Positions 1 to 12,174 of a stretch of DNA of 64,000 nt are shown here, in pieces. The DNA is from Macrobrachium rosenbergii. Its lineage: Eukaryota; Arthropoda; Malacostraca; Decapoda; Palaemonidae. The stretch lies in contig NC_089792.1 in assembly GCF_040412425.1 (NCBI RefSeq), forward strand, positions 19,390,590-19,454,589. Reading direction: 5' to 3'. Within the stretch, counting starts at the first letter, position 1; each line of letters starts with the position of its first letter. The notes below the pieces were generated by a model, which was not told where the DNA came from, did not search any database, and worked only from the letters and a program-made list of their open reading frames with translations. Made by a program: the position numbers and the translations under genes.

Positions 1-32
1 CTTACAAATAACTTATTGAGAGAATTCTTGTA

Positions 33-71
33 CACACACACGCACACATATGTATGTATGTATGTATGTAC
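33..71. repeat. (CA)n then (TATG)n microsatellite
   Basis: A short CA-rich run is followed by five TATG/ATGT units. It is the first of the many simple repeats in the window. Confidence 0.8.
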
Positions 72-1704
72 TGGCACGGGACAGTGCAGTTCAATCAAGA
101 CGTAGAAGTAAAGTAGTTGATGTGAAGTGTTAGGCTGGTATGGTGCTAGAGTGGCCACAAGCAGAGCCCTCAAGGTGGCATAATGTCAAGAAAGAGGTCA
201 TCTCTTAATCAAGTCTTAAGGCTGCACCTTTCCTTGACCCTTCTGTCAAACCTAAGTCGTTCACTTCCAAAGAAACAAAAACAAAATAAATAAAAGCACA
301 AAGGAATTTTTAGATTATGCCAGAGACCTACGAGATACCAAGGGCTTTTAAGTGTTATTAATCTTTGTCGCTTTACAGTTTATTCAACAGATGGAATGAA
401 AATAGAACAAAAGCAAAATGATATCATAAACTATAATGTCAGTTGAAATATATATGAAGTAGCAAAAATAGTTACTCGAGCTCAGTTATTGACAACCATA
501 GGAATGAACTTTTATCCAAGTTGAATTGAAAATAAAATGAAATATAGATGAGGTAGCATAAATGGTGAGTTCAGGTCATGGTCAACGTCAAGAATAAAAC
601 TTTATGCAAGTGAAATTTGCTCAAATCATAAAATAACACAGAAAATCCAAGACAATAATTTTAGGGTGTGATCACTAGCTCAGATGACAGAAATGTTTTC
701 AATGTCCAGAATTAAAAAATACTCATAGTAGCACGAGTCTTGAAATGGGATTTGTTTCTCCAATGTCCAGAAAATTAAGATTAGTCTTAGTAGGCACATA
801 CACATACCCAGACAGACGCCTCATTATATAACAACATGAGACACCTGTTCCTAGTATATATTTACTGGTGATAATTAGCTTTCAGTCTGACACAAAACAC
901 GATGTCACAATAATTCACTTTATAAAAATAAAGTTATACTCAACTTGATTTTAAAATTTACACTCGAGTAACATTCTCAAACTTTTTTTCTAATTGTGAA
1001 AACGTCAGCTTTTTATTCCAAACTGTTTACAATCTTATTTAAAGAAATACAGTTTCTTTTTTATGTAAATTCTAGACAGCCTTCTATCAGTCTCTATTCT
1101 TTCACGCCTCGTTCCCACTTTTTCCTATAATTACAACTTGCCTCGTGTGTTGTTGCACAGCTGGCCGCTTCCTAGGGTTCCTTGGTTACTTTGTTAAAGG
1201 GTCGATTTTTCTGCGCCAAGAATGAAGACGTTAGGAAGGAAGCTTTGGCGAGCTTAGGGACTGGAATCTTGCATGAGAGAGTCTCGATGGCGCCTTTGTC
1301 TTCCGAGGTAAACTATTCTTAGTTTTATCTACCTGCTTTGTTGGACTTGCTGTCGCTATTGCTGACTGTACCCTAATGACCAAGGGCTCTTTAGGCCTTT
1401 GTGGTGCATTCTAGAGGAGGCCCTCAACAGGCCAAGTTGTCTCATTGGTCAGGACAAGGTAAGGCCACCACCAGGACGATCCAGGGTAAGACTTCTCTTT
1501 ATTTGGGTTATTATTCCCTTGACCCGTTAACGGGGGTTAGAATTTCCGTTTTTTGTTGTATTGTTTTCTGCCATTGAGTCAGAATGACAGGGCATTTTCT
1601 GCACCTGTCTTATGTGCTTGGGCATGTCCGTCTTTTCCTCTCCTCAGGGAAGACACAGAAGGATAGGGTATTTCGGTCTCTTTGAGGTGTCGACATCTGC
1701 TGTG

Positions 1705-1706
<2 letters not shown>
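72..1706. other. No recognisable gene; AT-rich anonymous DNA
   Basis: This 1.6-kb stretch has no long open frame and no repeat relative that I could find in the window. Around 1200-1500 it is less AT-rich and contains several good splice-donor-like strings (GAG|GTAAAC near 1305, AAG|GTAAGG near 1457, GG|GTAAGA near 1485). None is tied to an open reading frame of useful length, so I do not call an exon. Confidence 0.6.

Positions 1707-1783
<77 letters not shown>
1707..1783. repeat. (GA)n microsatellite
   Basis: A nearly perfect GA tract with a single C interruption near 1755. It is one of only two long tracts with GA, rather than CT, on the plus strand. Confidence 0.95.
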
Positions 1784-1784
<1 letters not shown>

Positions 1785-1959
1785 TCACACAGAAGAGGAA
1801 AAGGAACAAAGGCAAATATTTTAAGCCGAGTAGCGAGGGACTCCTCCCTTAATCCATAGGCTACATGTAGTGGGGGAAACCAAGAAAGAAATGTAAGGCA
1901 TTTTCCATTTTAAAATCCCTCCTCTGTACCTTATTAAAGAAGTAGGACGGTGATGTTTT

Positions 1960-3056
<1,097 letters not shown>

Positions 3057-3360
3057 TCCCCGTACGGGGGCAGTGCTTCCAGTGCACCTCATGCAGTGCA
3101 CTGTAGACATTACTTAAGGTTCTTTGCAGCGTTCCTTCGGCCACTAGCTGCAACCCCTTTCATTCCTTTAACTGTACCCCAGTTCAAATTTTCTTTCTTT
3201 CATCTTACTTTCCACCCTCTTCTAGCAGTTGAGTCATAGTGCAACTGCGAGGTTTTCTTCCTGTTACACCTTGAAAACCTTTTTAGTTTCAATTTCCGTT
3301 TCAGCGCTGAATAACCTCAGGTCCGAACGCTTGGGCTTTGGCCTAAATTCTATATTCTAT
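3057..3360 (+). repeat. Interspersed repeat R1, copy 1
   Basis: About 300 bp with a second copy at 33181-33540 in the same orientation. Shared landmarks in order are a C/G-rich start with GGGGG, GGTGCACTGTAGGCATTACT (here slightly changed), a block like GCGTTCCTTCGGCC, and an end like GCCTAAATTCTATATT. From memory, a repeat ending this way is abundant in decapod genomes. I see no tRNA promoter boxes and no open reading frame, so its class is unknown. The open frames crossing it are incidental. Confidence 0.7.
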
Positions 3361-3954
3361 TGTATAATCAATGCATGGGGTTGTAGCTGCCTCTGTCAAA
3401 AACAAGGGAATCGTCCCAAAGTAATTTTTAAATCTCCAGTGGGAAGATAAATAATTGATTTTGAACGAATTTTCCTCCCCTTTTTAAGTAAAACTAAGTT
3501 TGGCACAGATTATAACGGAATGATATCCATGGCCAAATGTGATATTTGCGCCCTTCCTTTAGATTTCCGCCTAGACACACCCCGTGCAAGACTTCTTGGC
3601 CAAACGTGGTACTGGCGTTCTGCCTGCAGATTCCCGTCCAGCAAAAACACTGTAATGAAAATTTACCCGCCGAAAATGTCACATGAACAGCGCGTCTCGT
3701 ACCCAAAAGATTTGACCGATACGGAGACAGTTTTTTTTTTTTAAACTTCGAACTCCATTCATAAGTTTCCTTTGATAAGAATCATATCACGGTATCGAGT
3801 CGTTCACGGAGTAATTTCTAGAGCCTTCCCACTATTTATTGCTAGATCATGTGGGAAATAATGTTGAGGTACTGTTTGGTATCAAACTCTGCCGAAGGAA
3901 GAATGTATCATATACTCAAATTTGTAAAATTGGCAAGATATTTTCTTGCGATAC
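3361..3954. other. No recognisable gene
   Basis: Overlapping open frames of about 70 codons occur on both strands between 3494 and 3744. The stretch is a little richer in GC than its surroundings and ends in a T-run at 3730-3742. I recognise no motif and the two-strand overlap argues against coding. Confidence 0.5.
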
Positions 3955-4010
3955 TCACACACACGCACACATACACACACACACACCTATATATTTATAC
4001 AGTATGTGTG

Positions 4011-4076
<66 letters not shown>

Positions 4077-4150
4077 GAATATAGATATTTACTGTATATA
4101 AAGATATATATTATATGTATATATATGCATATATGTATATATATAAATAT
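3955..4150. repeat. Compound (CA)n-(AT)n microsatellite
   Basis: A CA run (about 3955-3987) is followed by a long AT run (about 4012-4079) and then irregular TATA/ATGTAT sequence. Confidence 0.9.
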
Positions 4151-6739
4151 AATGTGTGTATGTACTGTACGTGCACGAAATATTATGAGTCAGTGATATT
4201 TAAACTCTGAGATATAGGATAGATATATGGCTCTTTATGTAAAATCGGCAAGATTATTGACACCATCACAAAGGCCTCCAAACTCTTTAGCAGTGTCGAC
4301 CCCTTCATGGCATGCTTGATCTTTCATCATGTGCAAAAATTGTAATAATAAAAGCCCTTTGTTTATGGATGTACTAAAAGACTGCTCTTCTAACGTGGAA
4401 CAATTATACCTTTTACAGAGTATTTGAAATAAAAGTGCTTGGAAATGCAAGTCACTTCATCCACGTATTTTTAAGCTGATGCCATATGAAGATTATGGGC
4501 TTTATTAATCGTATGCGGAATTAAGTTACATTTCTTTGCATCATTCTGTGTAGTTTCATATCCTTTACGTAGGTCGCCTTTTGGCCCTGAGGAATTTATC
4601 GACTTTGTGGAGTGTCCCATTGATCTCTGTGGGTCGATATTGACCAATTTGGAGACCATACTTCCAACATGTTTTTATTATTATATTTTTTTTTACAATT
4701 ACTAATTGGAAACCTAGTCATTTTTCAATTTACAGAAAGGATGTTGGAAGTGGAGATTGGGGTAATAGAGTAGATGAGGACGTAGTAGGTCGCTTGAGAG
4801 CAGAATAGCTTCCCTCCTTAATCACAGCAGAACAGTCGTAAGTGGAAAAAGTGAAACCACTTCATGCACAGAGACAGCGGATGCAGAGAAAGGGTCAGGG
4901 AGAGCTTAGTCATCAGATAGATTATTGTCTTCAATTCTTGCTCGTCGAAAAGGGACACTGTTAAGGAAAAGGATAGTACGGAGTTTTAATAATTATATTG
5001 AACAAATATCACTAGTTTTACTTAGAAATAAATCCGAACACTCAAAATTTTGGTAGATGTGAGAAACTGACTTGCACTTTCATAAAAAGAGAAAAAATCA
5101 AAGACCATAGACTAAGCAACAGAAATATGAAGAGAAAATTAATTAGAGGCATTGAACTTCAGTGTTTTAGGATTCTAATTTAAGTATTATCTCATTATTA
5201 GAGTTGACAAAGTACAATATATGATCTAGTATGAATAACCAAGGCGGGATGAGGTGAAAAAAAAGTAAGAAGTATGAATCATCGGAAGTATGAATCAAGA
5301 AGTATGAAGATGTAGAATAGAAAAAATTGATTTGATGATGGAAGAGGTAGGAACAGTCTGTTAGCAACAGGTAAAACATAAATGTTTGAGAAAACGCGGA
5401 AATGAAAACCATAATCTTGATATTTGGCTAATTGTACCTTTAACAGACTTTCTAGCGTCGCAGAGACATCAGATGAACTATAAAAGCTTCTCTGAAGTCC
5501 CTCAAAGAACAACAAACATCGGTGAAATACAAAAGGTTCCCAGCAGAAAATACTTGTCGAAGCTCAAGTTCAATTTACTTTTAGAGATATTCATAGACTG
5601 GAAACTTTCGGACTTCCAGGAGGGGTGACTTTTGGAGTCACTGCATGGTTAAATAACTTTTTTTTTTCCAGTACTGAGAATTTGTAGCACTGACAAAGTT
5701 GGGCTTTGTCGAGTGATGTTCGCTGTAGGGGTTACTACTTGCAGTTTGCCTTGTAAGGCGCACTTAAGATGGTACAAAGTATTATTTGCAGTGTCCGTCC
5801 CGGGTTGCATTGCTTATTGCCTTTAACTTTTCATCCGAACCATTTGGTTTCCTTCTGTTTAACTGTCCAACTTCTTTGACATGACATTACTCTATTTATA
5901 CCTCTCACTTAAAAAACAAATCTTTCGGCTTTGCGCAGTGTGAGTTAAGAAACATGAATCAGTGGTGCCTTTAAACTTTTCTAACCTAGATTATATAAAT
6001 CTGAAAGGTGACGAATTGATTTTTAAATGGAACTAACGAGAGCAAATATAAATTTTGCAGTATGTTTTATTTCGATGACAGTTCCTTAGATGAACCTAAA
6101 TCTTCAATTTTTTTTTGTAAGATATTGCATTAGTTATCATTTTCGAGATTTAAAATTACGTTTTTAAAGGAACTAAATAAAGTCTGGTAAGATGAAGTGT
6201 GATTACAGACATGAATATGCAGTCTTCCATTCATATTATTCCGCCTTTATTAGTGTCGGTTTACATATGCAATAATTTATTTTTTTAGAACTAATGCGTA
6301 TTTACTCATTTCCGTATAAAAGCATAATTTACTGTGGTTAGTATATAAAAAAAAATTAATCACTGATGATTTTTTTATTCAGAAATTCTCATTTATAGTT
6401 ATTCGGACGGATAGTCATGTTTTATATAGAGCCTTTCTTTTTCATAAAACTCTGTTCCTTTTCATTGAATTACTCGTGATCTTTATTTCTAATTTCTCTT
6501 TCCCAAAAACCTCAAACTTTCCTTGCAGTGGCTTTCCATTCTTTTCTCCCTGGCTCCGCACTCCGTCGAGAAAACTTGAAACGAGAACAAAAATTCATGT
6601 CTTTTGTTTTTGTTTCGCCGGACGTGCAGAGGCACTTGCTCCTCTTCGCTCGCACTCTCATTTCCCGTGAATCAAAGGAGGAAATTTAATTAAGAATGTT
6701 AGTCAGAGGAGAGAACAAAATGTTTTGCCATTGCGGGTG
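4151..6739. other. No recognisable gene, 2.6 kb
   Basis: AT-rich sequence with no open frame over about 85 codons. At about 5268-5310 the 12-mer GAAGTATGAATC and close variants occur three times in tandem. Otherwise I see no repeat partner, RNA gene or motif. Confidence 0.55.
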
Positions 6740-7310
6740 GATGACGAGTGACGTGATATGAGATAGTGGTTAGTTGGTTACGTGATATGAGATAGTGGTT
6801 AGTTGGTTAGCTCTCGTTTGTGTGTTTGAAGACACGGAGGAAGGTAGTACAGTACTTGGTACTAGTCTGTGAGACTGGGTGGATGGTTTACTGTTTGCTT
6901 GTGTGCTGAAGAATTTGGGATGAGGTAGTGTTTAGTTGGGTATCTCTGTTTGTTTGTTTGTTAAGTGGTACAGGATTAGGCGGTAGTTAGTTGATTAGCT
7001 CTAGCTTGTATGATGGAGGACGTGGAGTAAGGTAGTTGCTACTTGGTTTACTCTTGTTTGTATGTTCAGTGACGCAGAATGGGTCATGGGTAGTTATGAA
7101 GCTCTTATTTGCATGATAAATGATATAAGGTAAAGTTGTGGCTACCTGCGTAACCTTTGCTTGTATTTTAAATTTCATAGGATGCTGTTTGGCACGGGAT
7201 GAGACTCTGAGTGATCATTAGTTATAGTTTGTATACTGAGTGACTGAAGTGAGGTGGTAGTTAGCTAAGAAACTTAGTATGTTTGTGGATGACATGGAAT
7301 GAGAACTTCC
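6740..7310. repeat. Diverged minisatellite, period about 53 bp
   Basis: A perfect 29-bp tandem duplication (6752-6780 and 6781-6809, beginning CGTGATATGAGATAG) opens the block. A weaker periodicity then runs on: segments resembling GTTAGCTCTNGTTTGTATG recur near 6803, 6880, 6934, 6991, 7043, 7096, 7148, 7219 and 7266. Most spacings are 47-57 bp and two are longer. The units are strongly diverged, which suggests an old array. No coding capacity is apparent. Confidence 0.6.
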
Positions 7311-8127
7311 TTATCCTGGTTGGTATTTCTTGTCGAGACCCTCTAGTGTGCCAAAAGAACGAGAGGAGAAAAAGAGATCAAATAGTCTATCGTACAGTCT
7401 AAAACAACATCAGAGGACTGAAGAAGATAAAGTAAGTTAATAATGAATCTACTGTATGCATTGGAGTCAGAGTTCGATAAATGAGGATTTTCGTTCTACT
7501 ATTTTCGATTGGGCGCCACGAGCATGGCTATTCACAGTTAGTGGATTGGTTTAAACTCATAAACTTATATCACTACAGTATGTTTTTCACTGAAAATGCG
7601 TTATATTAAATGTAATTCTTATATAAAAAAAAACGAATGAAAACTCTTCAAAAACTTAAATTCGCCCAAGTTGCTAGCAAGGACTGTACGATGGAAACGT
7701 AACATAGTTTACGATGATGTGAGTAGTATGATTATGATTGATTATGGTGCCGTATAGTTAAAGTCACTTTAGAACGTATTGAAGAAGATAAAACAGAGGT
7801 TAAAATGATGTTGCCGCTGTGTCTCATGAAGAGTGGCACTTGTAAGCACCAACGTATTGCTCCAGAATTGCCATTGTCTGTAAGTTACGCTTTGATTTTC
7901 TCGGGAAATGAAGAGAGATAAAACTGAGGATTAAATGGAGGAGGAAATCTCGTTAATGGGAGCAAACAGTCGGATGAGAATCAAAGAGATTTTTGTTTAG
8001 GAATTCGCCGTGGAAAATTAATTTCTATTGGCGAGCCTCTATATTCGACTGATAGTCTAGTTTAAAGCTCCAGCTCTTTTCTCCTCTTGCCTGAAATAGT
8101 TCTTGTGGGAAACTTCCAATATATGTA
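7311..8127. other. No recognisable gene
   Basis: Anonymous sequence between the minisatellite and the next (AT)n block. No repeat partner or open frame worth reporting was found. Confidence 0.55.
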
Positions 8128-8355
<228 letters not shown>

Positions 8356-8358
<3 letters not shown>

Positions 8359-8832
8359 GTGTGTGCCTGAAATCTAATGCCCAACATTCTTTGACCTTTT
8401 CATTTTTCTGTTCTTTGATGGTTTTGGATACGTTTTCCACTGATTATCGTCATACGAATTTGGTAACGAAATGAAGAAACTCTCCCCTTGACACCCAGTA
8501 TCAGACCAAAGTTAGGAGGATCAGATGTGCTATGCCATATTATCGTGATAGCAGGGATTGATCTTGACGGTATTTTCAGTCATTTTTGACGTATCTTTTC
8601 TAGATGTAATTTTTTTCTCCCAAGTAATGTCAAATGTCGTGCTCCTGGCCCTAACAAAAATCTTGAATAAATGAATAATTGGTGCAGTCATTGGGGTATG
8701 AGATTGAACCAGCAAAACTAAGACTACTGGTTGTCCAGTCCCATATCTGGCTCCCGCTGTGCTTAGTAACATCGTGCAAAATGATTTTGAAAATATTTAA
8801 GAATTCTTGGTGATACTTCCGATTAATAATTT
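8356..8832. other. No recognisable gene
   Basis: Anonymous sequence. A minus-strand open frame of about 80 codons (8530-8772) has no recognisable motif. Confidence 0.5.
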
Positions 8833-9163
8833 TAGTTTTTTTGTAAAAGAAAACTATTGAGATGGTTTTGTCTGTCTGTCCGCACTTTTTCTGTCCACCC
8901 TCAGATCTTAAAAACTACCGAGGCTAGAGGGCTGCAAATTAGTAGGTTGATCATCCACCCTCCAACCATCAAACATACCAAATATTGCAGCCCTCTAGCC
9001 TGAGTAGTTTTTATTTTATTTAACGTTAAAATTAGCCATAATCATGCATCTGGCAAGGCTATAGGACAGGCCACCACCGGGCAGTGGCTGAAATCTTCGT
9101 GGGCTGCGGCTCATACAGAAAACTCGATTGCGCCGAAGAACCTTCGGCGCATTTTTTACTTGT
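8833..9163 (+). repeat. Structured interspersed repeat R2, copy 1
   Basis: The same sequence recurs at 37541-37927. The element starts with a self-complementary TAGTTTT...AAAACTA segment. It contains an inner inverted repeat (AAAACTACCGAGGCTAGAGG against CCTCTAGCCTGAGTAGTTTT, separated by about 60 bp). It ends with a GC-rich hairpin, GCGCCGAAG-aac-CTTCGGCGC, followed by a T-run. There is no open frame. It is non-autonomous and highly structured; a MITE-like or foldback origin is possible. From memory, similar sequences are frequent in decapod assemblies. Confidence 0.75.
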
Positions 9164-9919
9164 CTCTTTTCAAACACTTGAATGTTACACAATCTGATGT
9201 TGGCAGCATTCAGTATTTATTGGAATTTAGCTATTAGCTTCACAAACTCGTGAGTCTTGTGTTATCATTACTGGATTATTGTTCTCTAGTCTAAGTGATA
9301 GCTAACTTTCGGGGTAATAAGGTCTAATGAAAACTGCTTGAAGAAGTTATTTCCATAATGGCAACGGTGGAATTAGTATTTAGATCGTCGAAAAATATGC
9401 TGCTTTAATTTTACTGATATTCCTCATCTGATGTTCACGTATATATAAGTTTGCATGTGTATTTCCACTGCGTCTCAAATCTTATGTATTTCCGGTTTTG
9501 CTCAAATTAGTATTTTTTTTTCCAAGGAAATATGCTTAGCAGGTTAACGGCATGTAAGGCATGCCTGAAATGCGTTGCTTACGAACACTTCGACAAAAAG
9601 ATAATTATATCAGTAGTAAAAACTACTCCCATTGGTAACTGTTGTTGCAAGGGTTATACTGTTTCAAAATATTTGGAGGGGTTAGAGAGGCCACCCATCT
9701 TGGGCATGGCTGTACGTGTTCTCGCTACAGAAATGGGTTGCAAATGTTTGGCGAATCTTGGCATAATAGTTTGGAAAAATCATTTGAAAATTTCATGGAA
9801 ATTGGGAATGGCTGCAACAGCAGTGTAGACATTTCCCTTCAGCTAGAAGAGAAATTTGTGCAAGGTCAACAATAATAGGAGTAAAGTCAGCCATAGTGGA
9901 ATCACTGACGAGTGCAAGA
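9164..9919. other. No recognisable gene
   Basis: Contains a plus-strand open frame of 98 codons (9532-9828) that is Cys- and Lys-rich with no family motif I recognise. I do not call it as a gene. Confidence 0.5.
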
Positions 9920-10142
9920 CTCAAATTTAGTGGCTTTTACGGAAGGGTGGCGCCGCAGGGGTGCAGCCTTCCGGTTTCTTTGTAAGTCTTTAGGGATGAG
10001 GTTGCCAGCACCACGCCCTTTTCCTGACCCCAACGGACGCTGGTAGCTATTTACAGCTGATTCAACTATTGGCTGGTAGGCCGTGTGGGACCAAGGACTT
10101 TGCAGACATGAGGTTAGCGCTATACCACTCAGCTATAAATAA
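9920..10142 (-). mobile_element. Possible tRNA-related SINE (degenerate)
   Basis: Read on the minus strand, the segment begins TAGCTGAGTGGTATAGCG at 10136, which fits a Pol III A box. About 35 bp later comes a weak B-box-like TTGGTCCCAC. The rest (CACGGCC..., AGGAAAAGGGCGTGG) has no second copy in the window. The A box and tRNA-like start are seen directly; the SINE call is inferred and the B box is degenerate. Confidence 0.35.
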
Positions 10143-11125
10143 GTATGCGAGCTCATTCATACATATATATATACATCTCTGCCTGCTGTCATCTACTTTA
10201 TCAGTCTTATGGGTTCACTGTTGTCTTTAGAATAATGAAGTTTAAAGTATGCCTGTTCTACTGGACATGTGTTTTCTCTCTGAGTACTGAGATTTAACAT
10301 CGTTTCCCATTTTAATTCATTACTTGGGAAGTTGTTCTCGTTCCGGTTCTTTTAGTCTTTCAAGAATATGCCACATACCGGTTTATGCCTGCAGATATAT
10401 ACTTGTTGTTGGCTGAACCTGGGTAGATAAACTGTGGCATCGGGCTGTATACCTTAACAAGGAGGAAAATCGAAAATGAAGGGAGGAAACGGAAACAAAG
10501 AGAGGAATCGCAAGTCTGCTATATATGAAAAGAAAGCGACATCCTTCAGAGCATATGTATGAAGTTGCAGTAACTGGTTACATATAAATTATACCTCGTA
10601 TCCAAGGGTACATGCAGAAATGTATGCAAAATCTGAACAAGGTAAATGCCAGAAAATAAGTCATTAAACATTTCACCCATTCAAAAGAAAATCTTATGTT
10701 TAAAAAAAAGATGATAATACATGCATGAATACGAAATAAATCCTACTTAGAGTGCCCGTCCTTTGAACAAGAAGATTTCCTAACTCGAATAAAGGCGAGA
10801 ATAATGTCTCAGTGGATAAGGTAGCGCCTTAATCAGTATCCTCCAAATCAGAAACCCTCTTTACTTGGATAAGAGAAAAGTAATGTCTTTTGTGGTAGGG
10901 TGGGAAGGGTAGGGGGTGGTTGCCTAAGGATGAAGTTTGTTGAATGCCCACAGAAGACATTCAATTAAAACTTGCAACATTAACTTAGACCAATCCAAAC
11001 TTTTCCTTAATTTTAGGCGTTTTTCAATCCCCTTCTTGATTGCCTGTTGTTTGTCGGTCGTGGTGAGTGATAGCGGTTTCGTCTCCGCTGTCTCTTGATG
11101 GACATACTCTCGACGATGTAGGTTT

Positions 11126-11127
<2 letters not shown>
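10143..11127. other. No recognisable gene
   Basis: AT-rich sequence. A tRNA-like phrase (TCTCAGTGGATAAGG near 10807) has no B box after it and is not called. Confidence 0.5.

Positions 11128-11169
<42 letters not shown>
11128..11169. repeat. (ATT)n microsatellite
   Basis: Fourteen perfect ATT units. Confidence 0.97.
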
Positions 11170-11516
11170 GAATCAGAGATGAAACTAACATGACAAAAAC
11201 AATGAAAGCATTGTAATGCCTTCGGATATCCCATCTGTATCGTTATTTAGATAGATTTTCGAATGTATTTACAAATCTTTAACGCTTTTCTTTTACAGAC
11301 TTGAATAATTTTCCAGCCATCAAGAGGCAGGCGCATTGTTTCCTTTATCCCCGCCTTTTTTCTTCTCTCCCCTTTTTTGTCTTGTTTTTTTTTCCTGAGT
11401 TACGTAACGCACCAGGTTACTGCTAATGTCGTCTTCCAATGTAGATAAAAACAACAATAACAATAATGGAAATCAAGGCAAAATCACATATAAATTAGAT
11501 AAAAATATCCTCCAGA

Positions 11517-11718
11517 CATCGGGATCGAACCCAAAATGTGTTGTCTCGTTCGGGAAATTGGGTAAAACTGGCAGGTATTCGATGCGTGCAACCTTCCCAG
11601 GTACATCCTCAGGTACTATGGAAATAATTGGGTTTAACATCTTTTAGGACCTGTGTGGCTTAGAGGGTGGCGCCTTTTCCATTTCATTCGAGAATCCAGG
11701 GTTTGATCCCGATATCAG
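11517..11718 (+). mobile_element. tRNA-boxed SINE-like element R3 with inverted ends
   Basis: The left end reads ACATCGGGATCGAACCC and the right end GGGTTTGATCCCGATATC, so the termini are inverted copies of a Pol III B box (GGTTTGATCCC). The right part also holds an A-box-like TGTGGCTTAGAGGGTGG. The body (GGGAAATTGGGTAAAACTGG, then a block like CTTTTAGGACCTGTGTGG) matches the unit of the tandem array at 50440-51725 and the elements at 52430-53050. I infer a short non-autonomous retroposon; which promoter copy is used cannot be told. Confidence 0.6.
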
Positions 11719-12174
11719 GTGGTGACTTAATAATTTAAAATAATATTCTCCACAAGGTCATCTTGTTCGTGTCCCAATTTTTCGAAGTGATCGGTGCCGC
11801 AGACAGCTGTGTATCTGAACAACTTTCGTTCTGTACGTCTCGTAACATTATTTTTTAAAGGATAGAATTAGCTTGTTAAAAAAAAAAGATACAAGCTACA
11901 CGACCATACGTTAGAATATATGCCACTAAAAAATTTTAAGTCGTGTTTGATAGGTATAACACGTTCTCTACCACCTTGTTTTTCTTGAGGCTTGTTTCCT
12001 GAATTTTTTTTTTTTTTTGAAGACCCTTTTGACTATTACAAGAGATCCGTTAGCATACCATTCTTGCAGTGACCAAGATGAATCTGTTCAGCCATGGCCG
12101 TCTCGATTCCTATATCATACCAAGAAAATTTATGATGTTTTGAGTCAAGAGTCTGTGGATTACATAAGAATAAA
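11719..12174. other. Anonymous spacer before the LINE relic
   Basis: Contains an A-run near 11880 and a T-run at 12006-12019. The decayed 5' part of the following LINE may reach back into this stretch, but I cannot align it with confidence. Confidence 0.4.

Noticed and set aside
1200..1500. Series of splice-donor-like sites suggesting a 5' exon
   Set aside because: No open frame, acceptor or promoter features accompany them; GTAAG strings are frequent by chance.
10801..10860. tRNA-like phrase TCTCAGTGGATAAGG
   Set aside because: Only an A-box resemblance; no B box and no secondary structure.
12006..12019. T-run as the poly(A) tail of an antisense retroposon
   Set aside because: No element with matching orientation or target-site duplication adjoins it; such runs are common throughout the window.
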